Assembly (NCBI GenBank): GCA_016758965.1
Contig: JAEPRB010000007.1
Location: 124,001-188,000, forward strand
Direction of reading: 5' to 3'
DNA length: 64,000 bases
Origin: Circinella minor
Taxonomy: Eukaryota; Mucoromycota; Mucoromycetes; Mucorales; Lichtheimiaceae
Shown: in pieces, positions 1 to 11,744 of the stretch
Layout of the letters: each line of letters begins with the position of its first letter
How positions within the stretch are numbered: the first letter of the stretch is position 1
Notes under the pieces: generated by a model
What the model saw: only the letters and a program-made list of their open reading frames with translations
Databases searched by the model: none
What the model was told of the DNA's origin: nothing
Program-made: the position numbers and the translations under genes

Positions 1-1140
1 TCTATTAGTGCTTTTTTTCAAAGTTTTTGTGGTGATGATCAACCCATTTTTGATTCGCGTAGAAGACGAAGTACCAGCTCTTTTGCAAATGATGCTTTAT
101 TCGAACGTTATCGATATCGTAAACAAACCCTTTCAAACAATAAATTGGATTTATCAAGAAAACCAGCGTCAGCTCCACCTTCTTCATTACCAGCACAACG
201 ATCGAATGATGATGAATTAATATTAACAAATAGTAATAACCCACTCACCCCTTCCACTACTATAACAGATCCAATACTATCATCCCCCCCATTACCTCCT
301 GTTTCTAATAATAATAGTAGTAATATAAGTGGTACTAATACACCACGTGTTGTATGTTGGCAAGATGATAATGTCCCGCCAGGAATTCTTGTCAATCATC
401 ATCAAAACCGTCATAACAGACAAAGACATAAACATACAACTAGTCTTCAATGTAATCCTTCTTTTAATAATCAAAATCAACAGCTCGGTCCTTTACATAG
501 ACGTAGTAAATCCACAGCTGCAACACATGTCCGTCATTATTCTCATGTTTCTTACATTTCTTCTTCTAATATTACCGCTCATTCGGAAGATCTTACTACA
601 AAAGAATTTGCTGATTTGGTCGGTATAAAGATTCTAGATGAAGACGACGACCATCACGAAAATAATAACGATAGTAATACTGATGAGCAAACAACAACTC
701 ATACTACACCATGGTTTTTTGATGACAATAATAATTCTTCTTCCATAATACATAATCAGCAACAACAACAACAACACCATCAGAGAGATGATAATGTCAG
801 TCTGGATGAAGAATGTTTATCTGTAAAAAGTAGTGGATTGTCTATTATAAATAAGCAACCTACCATTTGGGACGATGCATTTTGGAAAACAACAACGGCA
901 GTAACACAAGATTCAACTGTTACCACAGCAACCACAACTTCAACAAAATCAATAGTAGAAGGAAAAGAAAATAAGAATAATATTCCGTCTCTATCAAGAC
1001 AACTACCACAATTACCAGAACCCCCGTTACCACAGCAACAGCAACCACTTCCAAAAACGGTAGTTCCGTCCTTATCGACCCCTCAACGCAAGGTTATCAA
1101 AAAAGGCCGGTTCGAGATTCATGTTGAATCTGCTGCATAA
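1..1140 (+). CDS. 3' part of a low-complexity hypothetical protein (truncated by window edge)
   Basis: Frame 1 is open from the first base of the window to the TAA at 1138-1140, so this is the last exon, or part of it, of a gene starting upstream. The first in-frame residues visible are Ser-Ile-Ser-Ala-Phe-Phe. No ATG is needed inside the window; an apparent start near 145 is a TTG. The protein is rich in Ser, Thr, Asn, Pro and Gln, with His/Asn/Gln runs, and looks mostly disordered. Short conserved-looking islands are TKEFADLVGIKILDEDDD (about 600-650), PTIWDDAFWKTT (about 860-890) and the C-terminal RKVIKKGRFEIHVESAA. The last contains an RFx(V/I)-type tetrapeptide, the kind of motif docked by OSR1/SPAK CCT domains, but that link is only a motif resemblance. 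Family not recognised. Confidence 0.8.
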   Translation, partial: SISAFFQSFCGDDQPIFDSRRRRSTSSFANDALFERYRYRKQTLSNNKLDLSRKPASAPPSSLPAQRSNDDELILTNSNNPLTPSTTITDPILSSPPLPPVSNNNSSNISGTNTPRVVCWQDDNVPPGILVNHHQNRHNRQRHKHTTSLQCNPSFNNQNQQLGPLHRRSKSTAATHVRHYSHVSYISSSNITAHSEDLTTKEFADLVGIKILDEDDDHHENNNDSNTDEQTTTHTTPWFFDDNNNSSSIIHNQQQQQQHHQRDDNVSLDEECLSVKSSGLSIINKQPTIWDDAFWKTTTAVTQDSTVTTATTTSTKSIVEGKENKNNIPSLSRQLPQLPEPPLPQQQQPLPKTVVPSLSTPQRKVIKKGRFEIHVESAA

Positions 1141-3941
1141 AAAAAATTACTCTTATTTTTGATAAATATAGTATACCATTTTTTTTTTCTTCTTTGTCAT
1201 CTTTTTTTTTTTTTTACATTATACAAGGAATTTTATATTCCTTTTCCTTCTTTAATTTTACTAATAATTCATCCTCATTGACAGTAGTAATAATAATAAT
1301 AATAATAATAATATACCTCTCCACCAATTTCATTAAGTATAAAAAATTAAGCTTCATTTTTTTTTATTGTTAAGAAGGAAATTTTAATCAATGCGGATAA
1401 TCATATATAGTTATAATAATAGTCCATAAATATGGTTTTTATTAAAATTCCATCGTTATGCTGCTGTTGTTGCTGTTGATTTTGTTATTACATATATGTT
1501 CTCTGGCTAATGATTTTTTTTTTAGTTCAAATCGATATATTATATATATCCATTGTTTAATAGGTTTTTTTTTCTTTTTTGGTAATCGTTCTCTTCTTAT
1601 TCCAATCTAGTAGATAGTAGTTGAATATGTATATATTATAACTAGTATAAGTTAGAATTTATATTAATATTACTTTATATATATGTAAAAAACTGAACCG
1701 AGAACTTAGTTACGTTCAATATTTATTATAAAAATAAAAAAGGTGCTAATTACGTACATTACTGACATTAAGTGATTATCTCATCGGTATGAAATTTTAA
1801 TTAAGGTGACTTTAGGTTTTCTGCAGTATTGACATTATATATATATTACTTTCTTACTAATACATGTTAGTTTGAGCTTTTTATATCACCACCAAATACA
1901 TGAATAGACATGTAATATTCCACAGTAAGTAATGTGTAAAAGAAGTATAATGAAAGTTAGCGATACATAATCAATAATTAACCAAGTTAATATGCTATAG
2001 TAGATAACAATACAATGGTGTCTGCTATTTACTCTTATAGTAGATTTGCTAGTTTGAATCGTTCATATTTCATTTAATTCACTCTTGGTATGTAAAGGTT
2101 TAATAATTTTTTATTTTTAGCAGAAAAATAAGCCAAGATAATACTACGCCATGGTGGCATAGTAGCCTTATTAGTTGTACCTTAATTATAAAATAATGTA
2201 AATTATATAAATTTTGTTCGGCAGTTTTTAATTAATAATGGTCTAGTAAAACAAACACTATTAAGAATGAAAAAAAAAACTTAAAAAGAAAGGGGTTATG
2301 AGATTTCTTACAATCAAGGTCTTATTTCTGACCATTCACCTGATCATATAATATCACAATATCAAGAAACTACGTAGAACTTCTAGACCAACTTTATTTT
2401 CTACCAAGTTTTGGGGACATTTCCCTATAATAAAGTTGTTACTACAGATAAAACAATACTTTTTTTTGATGTAGGAATGTTCAATATCAAGGTCAATAAA
2501 ATTTGCAATGTAGAACTACAGATACCAAACTAGTATTTTAAGTATCAGTTGTCAATTTTCTTTTTTTTTGCAAAAAGCCCTGACATCATCGAAAGCCCAT
2601 AAATAAAAACAGATGATCAGCGCCTATCTGTTGTAAAAAGTAAATATGTATCTTGCAAAAGAAAAACAATATCTGACTGAGATACGTACAGTACTCATGA
2701 TTTTATTATTATGGGCTGTATATATTTTAATAAGCTGTTGTATTTATTATAGGGTACGTATCAACATTAAAAACGTTTTTATTACCTATCACTACTGTAA
2801 CACTATTTCATTATTAAATATTATCTTTATTACTGTTATTATTTATGAAAATTTATCAAGAACTGATTGATTTACTGACCGGCACATTTATGTTCAAGCA
2901 AAGTAGTTATGCATTTGTGCTATTCCACATTCTGTGGAATGGCAAACACACTCAGACGTCCGGGCAAAATTACTGTTGTCAAATATAAATCTTTTAGTCT
3001 TCCTGACAATTAAATGATCGAACTGACAAGAGTTTCTTTCAAGGAAAATAGCCAGAAAGTGGTTCTTCAATATCATACAAACTCCCACACCGTATTTAAG
3101 CCTTTTTTTATATACAATGTTGGTCTAGTACAAACACATAAAATATATTTTATATATTTTATATATTTAAATTATAAAATATTTCAATCACACATTTAAC
3201 TCCTCAACGTAACATTTGATGTAATTATAACAAAACTTCATCGTGTTGCACTTCAAGAGAAAAATTATAATTAGAAATTGTTTCAAGATATACAAAAAGA
3301 AAAAAAGACAATGATGTTCATTACACCATCCATGATATGGTCATACATAGTTGCTTTTTTTCTTTCGGGGTAAAAGATTCAAGGTTAGAGTATCCAATCT
3401 AATTGATAAAATATGTTCTTATGGCTGATGTACCAGCTGATAGCTGGAACTTTTCAAGTGATAAACACGTTAGATCAGTATTATCATCTGTTGGAGGGAC
3501 ATCTATATTCATAATCATAACATGATAATTCGAGTATAGTAGTTTACAGGTAATAGAAAGTTATATATCGAATGGAAAACTTGAAAACATTTCGAGAACA
3601 GCCAATCGCCACCAGAAGCATCCGATGGATCGATTTTGTACGCCAACAACATAATCAACATTATATACAAAAAAAAACAATGGAAAATGCTCTTTCATAC
3701 GGAGACCCATCTCTAATAACAAATACTCATCTACATTCCTGTAATACCAGTTCAAGAAAGTAAAAACAGGAAAGTTGAATCTATGTCCAACATGTTTTTT
3801 GGTGGGTTTTTTTTTTATCTTTACGAATAATATAATGTTTAAATCCCACACTACTAATAATAAACAAAAGACCTAAATATATTCATAATATCAATGATAT
3901 ACATAGAAGATACAGCATAATAAAAGACAGTAGTAATGTTC
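1141..3941. other. Gene-free AT-rich intergenic region
   Basis: No convincing gene. Just after the upstream stop come T-runs typical of a 3' UTR and an (AAT)n tract near 1290-1312. A hairpin-forming imperfect palindrome lies at about 2115-2177 (see findings). Short open frames at 2646-2870, 2894-3088 and 3561-3851 have no recognisable domain or splice context and were not called. Some of them may be very decayed coding sequence belonging with the pseudogene at 3942-4813. Confidence 0.6.
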
Positions 3942-4813
3942 TTACAATTTAATAAATATCAAACGATCTGGTTTTTCTATTCTGTAAAGTTTTTTTGTAT
4001 ATGTCAAGTAGCTATCTGTAAACGATTGTGTCTCTCCAGTAAATTCCTTGTTTACATGGCAATGAATGTATGATTTTCTTAATTCCTCCTTCTTCTGTGT
4101 TATCCAAAGAAGGAAACAGATCATTCATGTTATTTGGGTCAATGGTCAGTACGGTCATTTTACAAAGGTGGAACTCCTGTAAAGCGTTCATTGTACCAAG
4201 TGTTTGCTAAACACGGTGTGTCATATTTTGTGGATGATAAATACATAAACGTTCCAAATGACTACTCAAATCATGTAATAATCACTTCATGGTAGCTTCC
4301 AGTGGATTTATATCCATAGAGATATTTATGTCGGCTCCAAAATAATCGTCATAATGAAAATGTAAATTTTTCAAAGAAGCAATTCTTGATGTTGCATAAG
4401 ATATATTTGTTGTCAATGGATATTCACATTGATGTGAATCAAGTTAACAACTGCTACTGCAAGTGTTTCCGAATATTAATGGTTCGATTTTACTTTTTTT
4501 TTTTTTTTGGCATCTTGGGATCACCTAGGGCAAGTACGTAATATATCAATTACACCCTAATCCTTAACTTCTCTTCCTATAGGTACGTTCTCTAGATATG
4601 TTGGTATAAAGATATGTCATTTGAAAAACAAGTGTTTTTAAAGAAGGCAGATCAGCGATAGCACTTGGTAGACTCGGTTCAGTCATAAGATCCCTGATAA
4701 CCACAACAAGTTCAATTCTTTCTAATGCTACATAACTTGATATGAATGTCGTAAAATTGAATGTACTGGTGCGTGTTATTAATTGTTGAAAACCTGTAAT
4801 AAAATCGATACAT
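3942..4813 (-). pseudogene. Decayed F-box/LRR-type protein gene
   Basis: On the minus strand three blocks read as one Leu-rich, LRR-like protein. An exon enters after an acceptor near 4814 and reads CIDFITGFQQLITRTSTFNF, then ...YVALERIELVVVIRDL and LPSLKTLVFQMTYLYTNISRE, to a GTACCT donor near 4580. A second block (about 4440-4055) reads RIASLKNLHFHYDDYFGA, then LLHDLSSHLERLCIYHPQ, ...LGTMNALQEFHLCKMTVL and NNMNDLFPSLDNTEEGGIKK. A third (to the stop at 3942) reads DSYLTYTKKLYRIEKPDRL. The second block has an in-frame TGA at 4282-4284 and an in-frame TAG at 4207-4209, and the third block is in another frame, so at least two nonsense changes and one frameshift have killed it. Such Leu-rich F-box-family paralogues are abundant in Mucoromycota. 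An N-terminal F-box was not seen, so the family call is inference. Confidence 0.6.
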
Positions 4814-6126
4814 CTAAATGTAAAAATAAAAGAGTTTACAAAAGGTGAATTGAGAAATTATTTTTTGTTATTATGCAGGATGCCTTGATTATTTGTTATT
4901 GCGTCATGGATATATCCCGCTGTACCACTACAACAAATTCTACTACACTGTACACTGTATTGTACTGTACAAAACAAACATGTCCGGCAAGGATGCCGTG
5001 CTCAATTTGAGACGTTAAATAAAATAAACCGTATTTAAACGTACTGTACAAAACTGTCAGTCACTGGCTATTCAACCATGATGATGACGAATAAAATAGC
5101 AACAACTAACGGATCTCTCATACCAAAAATGTCAGGATAAATTAATTTTACAAAATTGACAACAATGATTCAAGCGACATCCGTTCAAAAAGTAACCACT
5201 GTTGTTCCTTCTTTTGAATGACGGAAAAAAATGATCACATAAAGTTGTGATACATACCATGTAAACAGGTACATAACTATGCTCAACAAATATCTTCTTA
5301 TTTTGCTGTCGAATCATACCATTTTACAAAAAAAAAAAAAAATTATTCAAATGGTTACCAGACTAAGTAAGTGGATACAAGGCTTGGCAATAATGTTATA
5401 GTGAAAACTATAATATTCTTTCTGTGATGAAGTTGAAAATATGGCTCATACGTATCCTTTTTCATCATGATCCCATGTTTGATTTTGGCTGATGTAGTAC
5501 TTTCTTAAAATAAATATTTACTTGATTCCTCATCAAGGTTGTAAATATTTTTTTTGGTTTTTCCGGAAAAGGGAAAAGGTAGAGCTTTTTTCTCTTTAAG
5601 GAAAAGCAAATTCCTGTTCAGAGGAACATTTTTTCTTACCTTTTCCTGCCTTTTCCGTTTTCCAGAAAACCAAATCTATTTGGGGAACTTAGTGATAATA
5701 AACATTCAAGAACGCAAAAAAAAAAATTGCTTATTTTTTTATACAAGAAAATAAATGTTCAATTTTTTAATTTCATTTTAAATCAAATTGTATACAAATA
5801 GTAAAATTGTTGTTATGGGTTATAGTTGTGTAATATTTTACGAGTTAGTGAAAGGTTATAGTTAAGAGAAAGAGAAAAGTTTGAAGAAATGTTAAAAAGG
5901 GAGGGAGTTCATTACAAGTAAAAAGTAAATGTATATATGTGCAAGAAGTATGTGAGTTTTTTTTTTTTTCGTGTAGAATAAAAAAAAAAAAGGATGAGAG
6001 AGGAAAGATAAAATAAAGGGAAAAAAAAAAGGAATGTTAATATATATATATAAATATGTATGTATAATGTATAAATACAACAAAAGAAATCAAATTTTTC
6101 AGTACAGAATAAAATAATAAACTCTT
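4814..6126. other. Intergenic region, possible 5' remains of the adjacent pseudogene and an inverted-repeat cluster
   Basis: The minus strand between about 4880 and 4990 has a short open stretch (…GHVCFVQYNTVYSVVEFVVV…) that may be an upstream exon of the pseudogene, but this is weak. At 5556-5671 there is an imperfect inverted repeat built from GGAAAAG/CTTTTCC words (see repeat entry). The remainder is AT-rich with homopolymers. 5880-6126 is the probable 3' UTR of the chitin synthase gene. Confidence 0.5.
5556..5671. repeat. Imperfect inverted repeat with internal hairpins
   Basis: The left arm starts GGTTTTTCCGGAAAAGGGAA at 5556. The right arm ends TTTTCCGTTTTCCAGAAAACC at about 5651-5671, and its reverse complement matches the left arm with a few mismatches. 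Between them are two smaller hairpins: GCTTTT..AAAAGC near 5584-5607, and TTCCT..AGGAA near 5611-5625. It may be a small MITE remnant or simply a foldback. No target-site duplication was identified. Confidence 0.4.
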
Positions 6127-9100
6127 TTAACCTGTAAAGATCCTGAATACAAGATATAAACATGAACCACAGAAACGAACGATTGAAAGTAATGCGACTG
6201 ACCAAAGCACAAAACCAAGATAAATCATACTTCGTTCTTCAAAATCACCCATACCATTAAATGCTGTTTCTGTAATGACAGCAATCAATGCCAAGTTACT
6301 AATGATCCATGACGTAACAATACGGGTACGGAAAGCACGATAATAATCTTCTTGCTTTGTTTGTGCATCGCGATGTGATTCTTCCACTTCTGGTTTTCGT
6401 TGCAATTCCAAACATGCAGCTTCATAAGCATCATTGATATCCTTTTGATCCGTAGGTACTTCAACTTCTGCTGAATGATCTCCAGCATCGTCTTTACTTG
6501 CCTTGACAACACCCAAATCGGTAGCCACCTTGGTGTCGCCCTTTGTACCCCATGATACGTCGTGAGTATTACAAAAAGCATAAATGTTCAATACATTGGT
6601 ATAACTGGGCGATAGGAAAATATATTGAACAAAACTAGTGAACATGTGCCAAGGGTCCAAGAACAAGAACGAAGAAACGAAATACATGACGTAAGTTGAT
6701 AGTAATGAAATAGCAATGTTACGGAACATACTGTCACCCAACATGCCCATGAATGAACCGTCAGAACCTTCAATAGCAGACTGCACACCAACCACAGTGA
6801 TCCATATAGTAGCAAAAATCATGTAAGCCATAAGAACTGCGAAAAAGATCATGCTTCCAGTATAAGCCCATTTGGAACCTTGAGGTCGATTACCCAATGC
6901 AAGAATAAATTGAAGAATTAGCAAAAGAATATAAATATAGTTGAGTACAATATGTAAAACGTTGGCTACGGTTTGTGAAAAGGGTCGTGGATCCAAAGAA
7001 TCAGCAGCCAATGCGCGCGTGAGAATATAAAAGGTAAGATAGAAATTGCCCTAAAATTGATGCCAAAAATTATTAATAACACTAAGGTTTACTGAAACCG
7101 CCATCACCACACTTATTTATGGATATATATATATATAGCAGAGACACCTTATTCTAAATCCTCCCCCCCCCACAAATGCCAAGCCCTGTATTTCTTTTTA
7201 ACTTACCATAGCAAACCAAGCGAAAATCATATTATAAGTATTATATACATCTTCTACCATAAACGCCATTTTACGAACAAATGAATGATCTGAAGTCCAT
7301 ACTTTACGCCAATGCCACAATGCATAGACGCCAGCAAAGAACGAACCGTTCAACCATCTACGACGTTGTGAAATAAACTCTGGAACTTGATCGGGTACAT
7401 CAGTTTCACCATAACTACGATTAACATAATGCAAAACATAATGTGCATCCTTCTTTGCAACCAACTATAAATATAAGAATGAATAATAACTTTTGTTAGA
7501 CAATCGGATCCATAAACAAAGTAGTAAATAGACCAAAATTATAATAAATAAATAAATATATATATATATATATTTACCTCGTAACACAAAATACGATCTT
7601 CAGCCAAATACATGTTTGCAGTGAAAATATCAGCATCACCACCGTGAAGAGTTTCACCTAAAAAGTATTTTTCCAAAGGACCTTTTCCTTCATGATCGTT
7701 CTGAAGAGCTGTATAACGGTAAGCGGAAAAGGCACCTGGAAGTACAGAAATATAACCAAAGACGGATTCAAGCGGCTTATCAAGAATATTTGACATTTTA
7801 TATTCAAAGTTTTGCGCAGCCACCAAAGGATTAAGCAAAGCTTTACCAGCAGTACCTAAAATAAACCATTGTTATTATTTTAAAGTCAATATTCAATTCC
7901 TAATTTTTCACTTAGAATTATAAGATAGAGCGTTTTTTATTTTACCTGTCAGGGCACGGATTTCACCACAAGCACCAGCAATATTTGAATTGATATCAAA
8001 AGCTTTCCATAAATGATAAATGGAGGAATGACCAGGCCGAGTACCAACATCAATCAATACACAAACATTTGGATTAATCAAAGGGCCAAACGCTTGGAAA
8101 AACCAACGATGAGAATTAATCTTCTTGGCGTTCTTTTCTTTCAAACAAAACAAAATTTGACATGGGGTAATGCCTTTATCAGCTGCTTTAAATTTCATTT
8201 CCGGATCGACAGAAAGTTGGGTTGTATACTATAAAGAATTAATATAAACAAACAGCTAAAGTAAATAAATGATATATATTTTTTTTTGCTTCTCCTTTTT
8301 TCTCTCTTTCTTTTGTAACATACCTCATAAATGTGAGCAGTGACAGGGTCCGAACCAACAATATTCTTGGCAACACCATCTTGGTATACACCCAGTGAGG
8401 CCAAAAGTGACAATGTCCGTTGATTAATTTTTTGACGACCGTCAGAAACAACACAGACTGTAATTTTTTGCTATAATTAAAACATGGTCAGTTTTTTTTT
8501 TATGTTGATACATATGCAAATTGAAAAAATAAATAGAGAAGGTTATAATATACCCAACCATCAGGACCCCAAGTACGCGATCTATCACGAGCACACAAAT
8601 GAGCAATGTTTTTCATAACACCGTGCATGGTTCGGGCAAACAAAACTTCATCTTCCTATTTAATAAAGATTTTAAAAAAAAAATATTGATTAATTGAAAG
8701 AGAACGATGGATGTAAGTTAGATGTTATTTTATTATATATTCAAAAAAAAAAAAAAAAAAAAGGTGCTTACATTATACATAGTTAAAACAATAAATAATT
8801 CAGTATTTCGTTCAAGTAGTTGTTGTCGTAATGTATATCCATCGGACGCGAAATCTTTGGGATCACACGTAGCAGCTGTTTTGGTTTTTTGTGATAGAAA
8901 AATTAAATAAATATCCTGCCTAAAACATCTCACTTTCTCTTTTTTTTAAAAAAAAGAAAAAACAATAACTTTACCAGTATAACGCATATGGGTAAATTCT
9001 TTGGTATCTTTCATAGGAACAGCTTGTAAATAACGAGTAGGAACAGGACAATCCAAAACTAAATGACCGCGGTGCAACTTGACCTTACGAGCTAAAATAA

Positions 9101-9529
9101 ATAGTTTCTTTAGTAAATAAATAAAAAAAAAGATCATCAAAATAAAAATATTACTCCTTCCGATTTTCTAACAACAAACTTACTTGTTTTATATCGACGA
9201 GGTTGACGGCGTGGAGCACCACCATAATGCATATTAGGAGAAGGAGGAGCTGCAAAAGTAGGACGAGGGGAAGGTGAGCTACCAGGTTGTTGTTGTTGTT
9301 GTTGTTCCTGATGAAAACTATTATCAGAAGGATAGAAAGGTTGTGGAGGGTCACGCAATAAAGGCTGGTTATCATAAGCCGGACGTTGTTGGTCGGGATA
9401 AGGATCCGCGAAAGGGTCCATACGTTCAACAGGTTGTGGAGCAAATTGAGTATCTTGCAATGGATATTGATCATATTCAGACTTATGTCCTGGTGGTGGT
9501 GGTGGAGGTCCCCCTGGATTAGGATACAT
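6127..9529 (-). CDS. Chitin synthase (division 1, class I/II type)
   Basis: Plasma-membrane GT2 family enzyme that polymerises UDP-GlcNAc into cell-wall chitin. Nine exons join in frame to 852 aa: 9529-9184, 9091-8975, 8875-8772, 8655-8554, 8470-8324, 8228-7946, 7855-7578, 7464-7207, 7050-6127. The N-terminus is a Pro/Gln-rich cytosolic tail ([20 protein letters not shown]...) ending in a basic RRQPRRYKT stretch. The catalytic core shows [17 protein letters not shown], the DGR segment ([12 protein letters not shown]), [34 protein letters not shown], the AEDRILCYE motif and the [12 protein letters not shown] product-binding motif. The last exon carries several hydrophobic helices with a charged cytosolic loop (about 6360-6540) and a final pair near the C-terminus (ending FRIFTG). 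The length is normal for division-1 enzymes. The start is the first ATG after a long AT-rich leader, and the adjacent proline run is typical of the family. Confidence 0.96.
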
Positions 9530-10624
9530 CTTCTTTCTTTTTTATTAATAAAAATCGAGTTGAAGAGTTTGAGTGAAAAAAGAAAATAAAAAATGTAATA
9601 AAGACGAAGAAAAAGAAAAGAAAAGTGTAAAACCAGAAAGAAACGGTTGAATGAAAAAACAAAGCTAGTTTTTTGTGTAACTCGGTTGCCAAGCAAGAAA
9701 AAAAAAGAGCAGCGCCTCCCCGCTTTACACGGGAACAACTCATCCGAAAGTACCATCAAAATCTATTTTTAGAAAACCGCCCTTTCTGTTGTTTTGAATG
9801 TGGCTTTTTTTTTCTTTTTTGGGAATTAACCTTTTTGAGATTCTCTACCGGCTGTGCCTCCTGCTTCTTTCTCTCTCTCTCTCTTTTTTTTTTTTTTTTT
9901 TTTAATACATCAATAAAATGTCATCATCAAAAATATAAAGGTAAAATAATGATAAAAAAAAAAAAAACTTATTACTTGGAAAAATAATCTATAATCCACA
10001 TATGATGAAACATTTTATTGTATCAAGATCCATTGGATGAAATCGCTATAAGTTGGGCGATTTTTGATATGAAAAATCTTCTCTCTGAATTGGATTGGTT
10101 GTGTGTTATGTTTCTGATTTTATTTGAAGTTATATACTAATTTCAAATTTATTTCATTTAAAACAGGTAACCAATAAAGCTAAAGCAGATTAAAGGATAG
10201 AGGCGCCTCGAACAAGAAAACGATTTAAATTCGTTATACTTTTATCTTTCATGTAAAAAAAAAAAGAGATATTACGACACAAAAAAAAAGTCGTTTGTTT
10301 TCATTTTATTTTCTTTATTTTGACATGGGACCGCGTTGAATGACGTGAAAGAAGAGTGAATACACTGTTGTGTCACCAAAGCTACGAAAGCAACGGATGA
10401 TGCGTGACATGACATTTTTTTTTCGTTATTTTATCATTTGACTATAGAAAGTATTCATCATAGAATAGTTTACTTTTATATACTATGATGATAAACTTTA
10501 TTACAGGTATAATAGATCCAAATAAAAAGAAGTATAATTTATTTCCCCTCACACTATTAATAATAAATAAAAAATAATAAACATTTTTAAGTCTATTTTT
10601 CAAACGTGAATGTTATGAATATGA

Positions 10625-10661
<37 letters not shown>

Positions 10662-10788
10662 GGATATGAAGTGATCTTAGTAGCTGTAAAATGGTAAACG
10701 CTTTTCGGAGCAAAAATATAACTGGTGTATCTTACTTCAATTTTGCATATTTTTTTATTTTAAAGCAACTCATTTTTCAACTCGCACT
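9530..10788. other. Divergent promoter region between chitin synthase and PPIL3
   Basis: Head-to-head spacer of about 1.26 kb holding both 5' regions. It contains a C/T-rich tract at 9870-9902 (CTCTCTCT followed by a T-run) and a pure T-run of about 34 nt at 10627-10660. Both are nucleosome-depleting type sequences common upstream of genes in AT-rich fungi. No further gene seen. Confidence 0.5.
10627..10660. repeat. Homopolymer T tract (~34 nt)
   Basis: An uninterrupted run of T lies 129 bp upstream of the PPIL3 ATG. Long poly(dA:dT) tracts often mark promoters in fungi. Its exact length may be affected by sequencing. Confidence 0.85.
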
Positions 10789-11720
10789 ATGGTAAAATAA
10801 AATACTTGTCAAGATTTATATAATTTGATTTATAGAATTTTTTGAAGTATATGCTTATTTTTTGCGTTGTATTATTTAGTCAGTAACATTACATACAGAT
10901 CTTGGTGATTTAAAAATCGAAGTCTTTTGTGAATCTGTTCCACATTCAGCAGAAGTAAATGATAAAGACATAGTTTAATCATCAATGTCAAGATCTATAT
11001 ATACTAAATTCTTAATAATTTCATATAGAACTTTTTAGCACTGTGTGCTAGTGGTTACTATGACAATACTTTGTTTCATCGTAACATTCCTGGATTCATG
11101 GTTCAGGTATTGAAAATAATTTATTAATCAAAAACTGAAAAAAAAAAAAAAAAAAAAAAATAGAAATAGAAATATATAACGCACATTTGATTGAAAAATA
11201 GACGGGTGATCCAACCGGTACAGGCAAAGGCGGTAATTCTATTTGGGGTAAAAAGTTCAATGATGAAATACGGTCTACATTAAAGGTAAAAAAACAAAAA
11301 CAAAAAACAAAAAACAAAACCAAGGAGAAGGCAACGCAGGGTCCAACATGCTTATTTTTAACTCATAACCATCAATAAATTATTACTAGCATAATGCACG
11401 AGGTATTGTATCCATGGCTAATTCTGGTCCTAATACCAATGGATCGCAATTCTTTATTACATATGCAAAACATCCACACCTTGATACAAAATATACTGTC
11501 TTTGGAAAGTACGTTATATAGACTATTGATTATTTCTTATCTTTATGCCTTATTATTATATTATTAACAGTGCTTTTTTTCTAGAGTAATTGATGGTACA
11601 GATAGTACACTGGATGCTATGGAAAAAATACCAGTGGATGAAAAACATCGACCTATTCAAGAAATTCGTATACGTAATGTAACCATTCATGCAAATCCTA
11701 TTGCTGATAAATCACGATGA
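10789..11720 (+). CDS. Peptidyl-prolyl cis-trans isomerase PPIL3-like cyclophilin
   Basis: Small nuclear cyclophilin of the PPIL3 (cyp10) subfamily, which in other eukaryotes is associated with spliceosomes. Six exons give 164 aa, close to the family's usual ~160 aa: 10789-10791, 10880-10954, 11029-11106, 11202-11285, 11390-11508, 11585-11720. The joined protein starts [20 protein letters not shown], the family's characteristic N-terminus. It continues with [79 protein letters not shown] and ends [13 protein letters not shown]. The catalytic segment [14 protein letters not shown] keeps the isomerase Arg and the Gln; FFIT and the Leu-Asp-Thr-Lys loop are also present. The first coding exon is only the ATG, followed directly by a GTAAAA donor; this start is forced by the conserved Ser-Val-Thr-Leu that opens exon 2. 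The gene converges with 11745-12159, with 24 nt between stops. Confidence 0.95.
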
Positions 11721-11744
11721 AGAAGTAAAATACTACATTGTTTA

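Noticed and set aside
9151..9759. 202-codon minus-strand ORF over the chitin synthase first exon
   Set aside because: Frame shadow over the proline-rich exon 1 and its poly-A leader; the true frame is fixed by splicing into the catalytic core.
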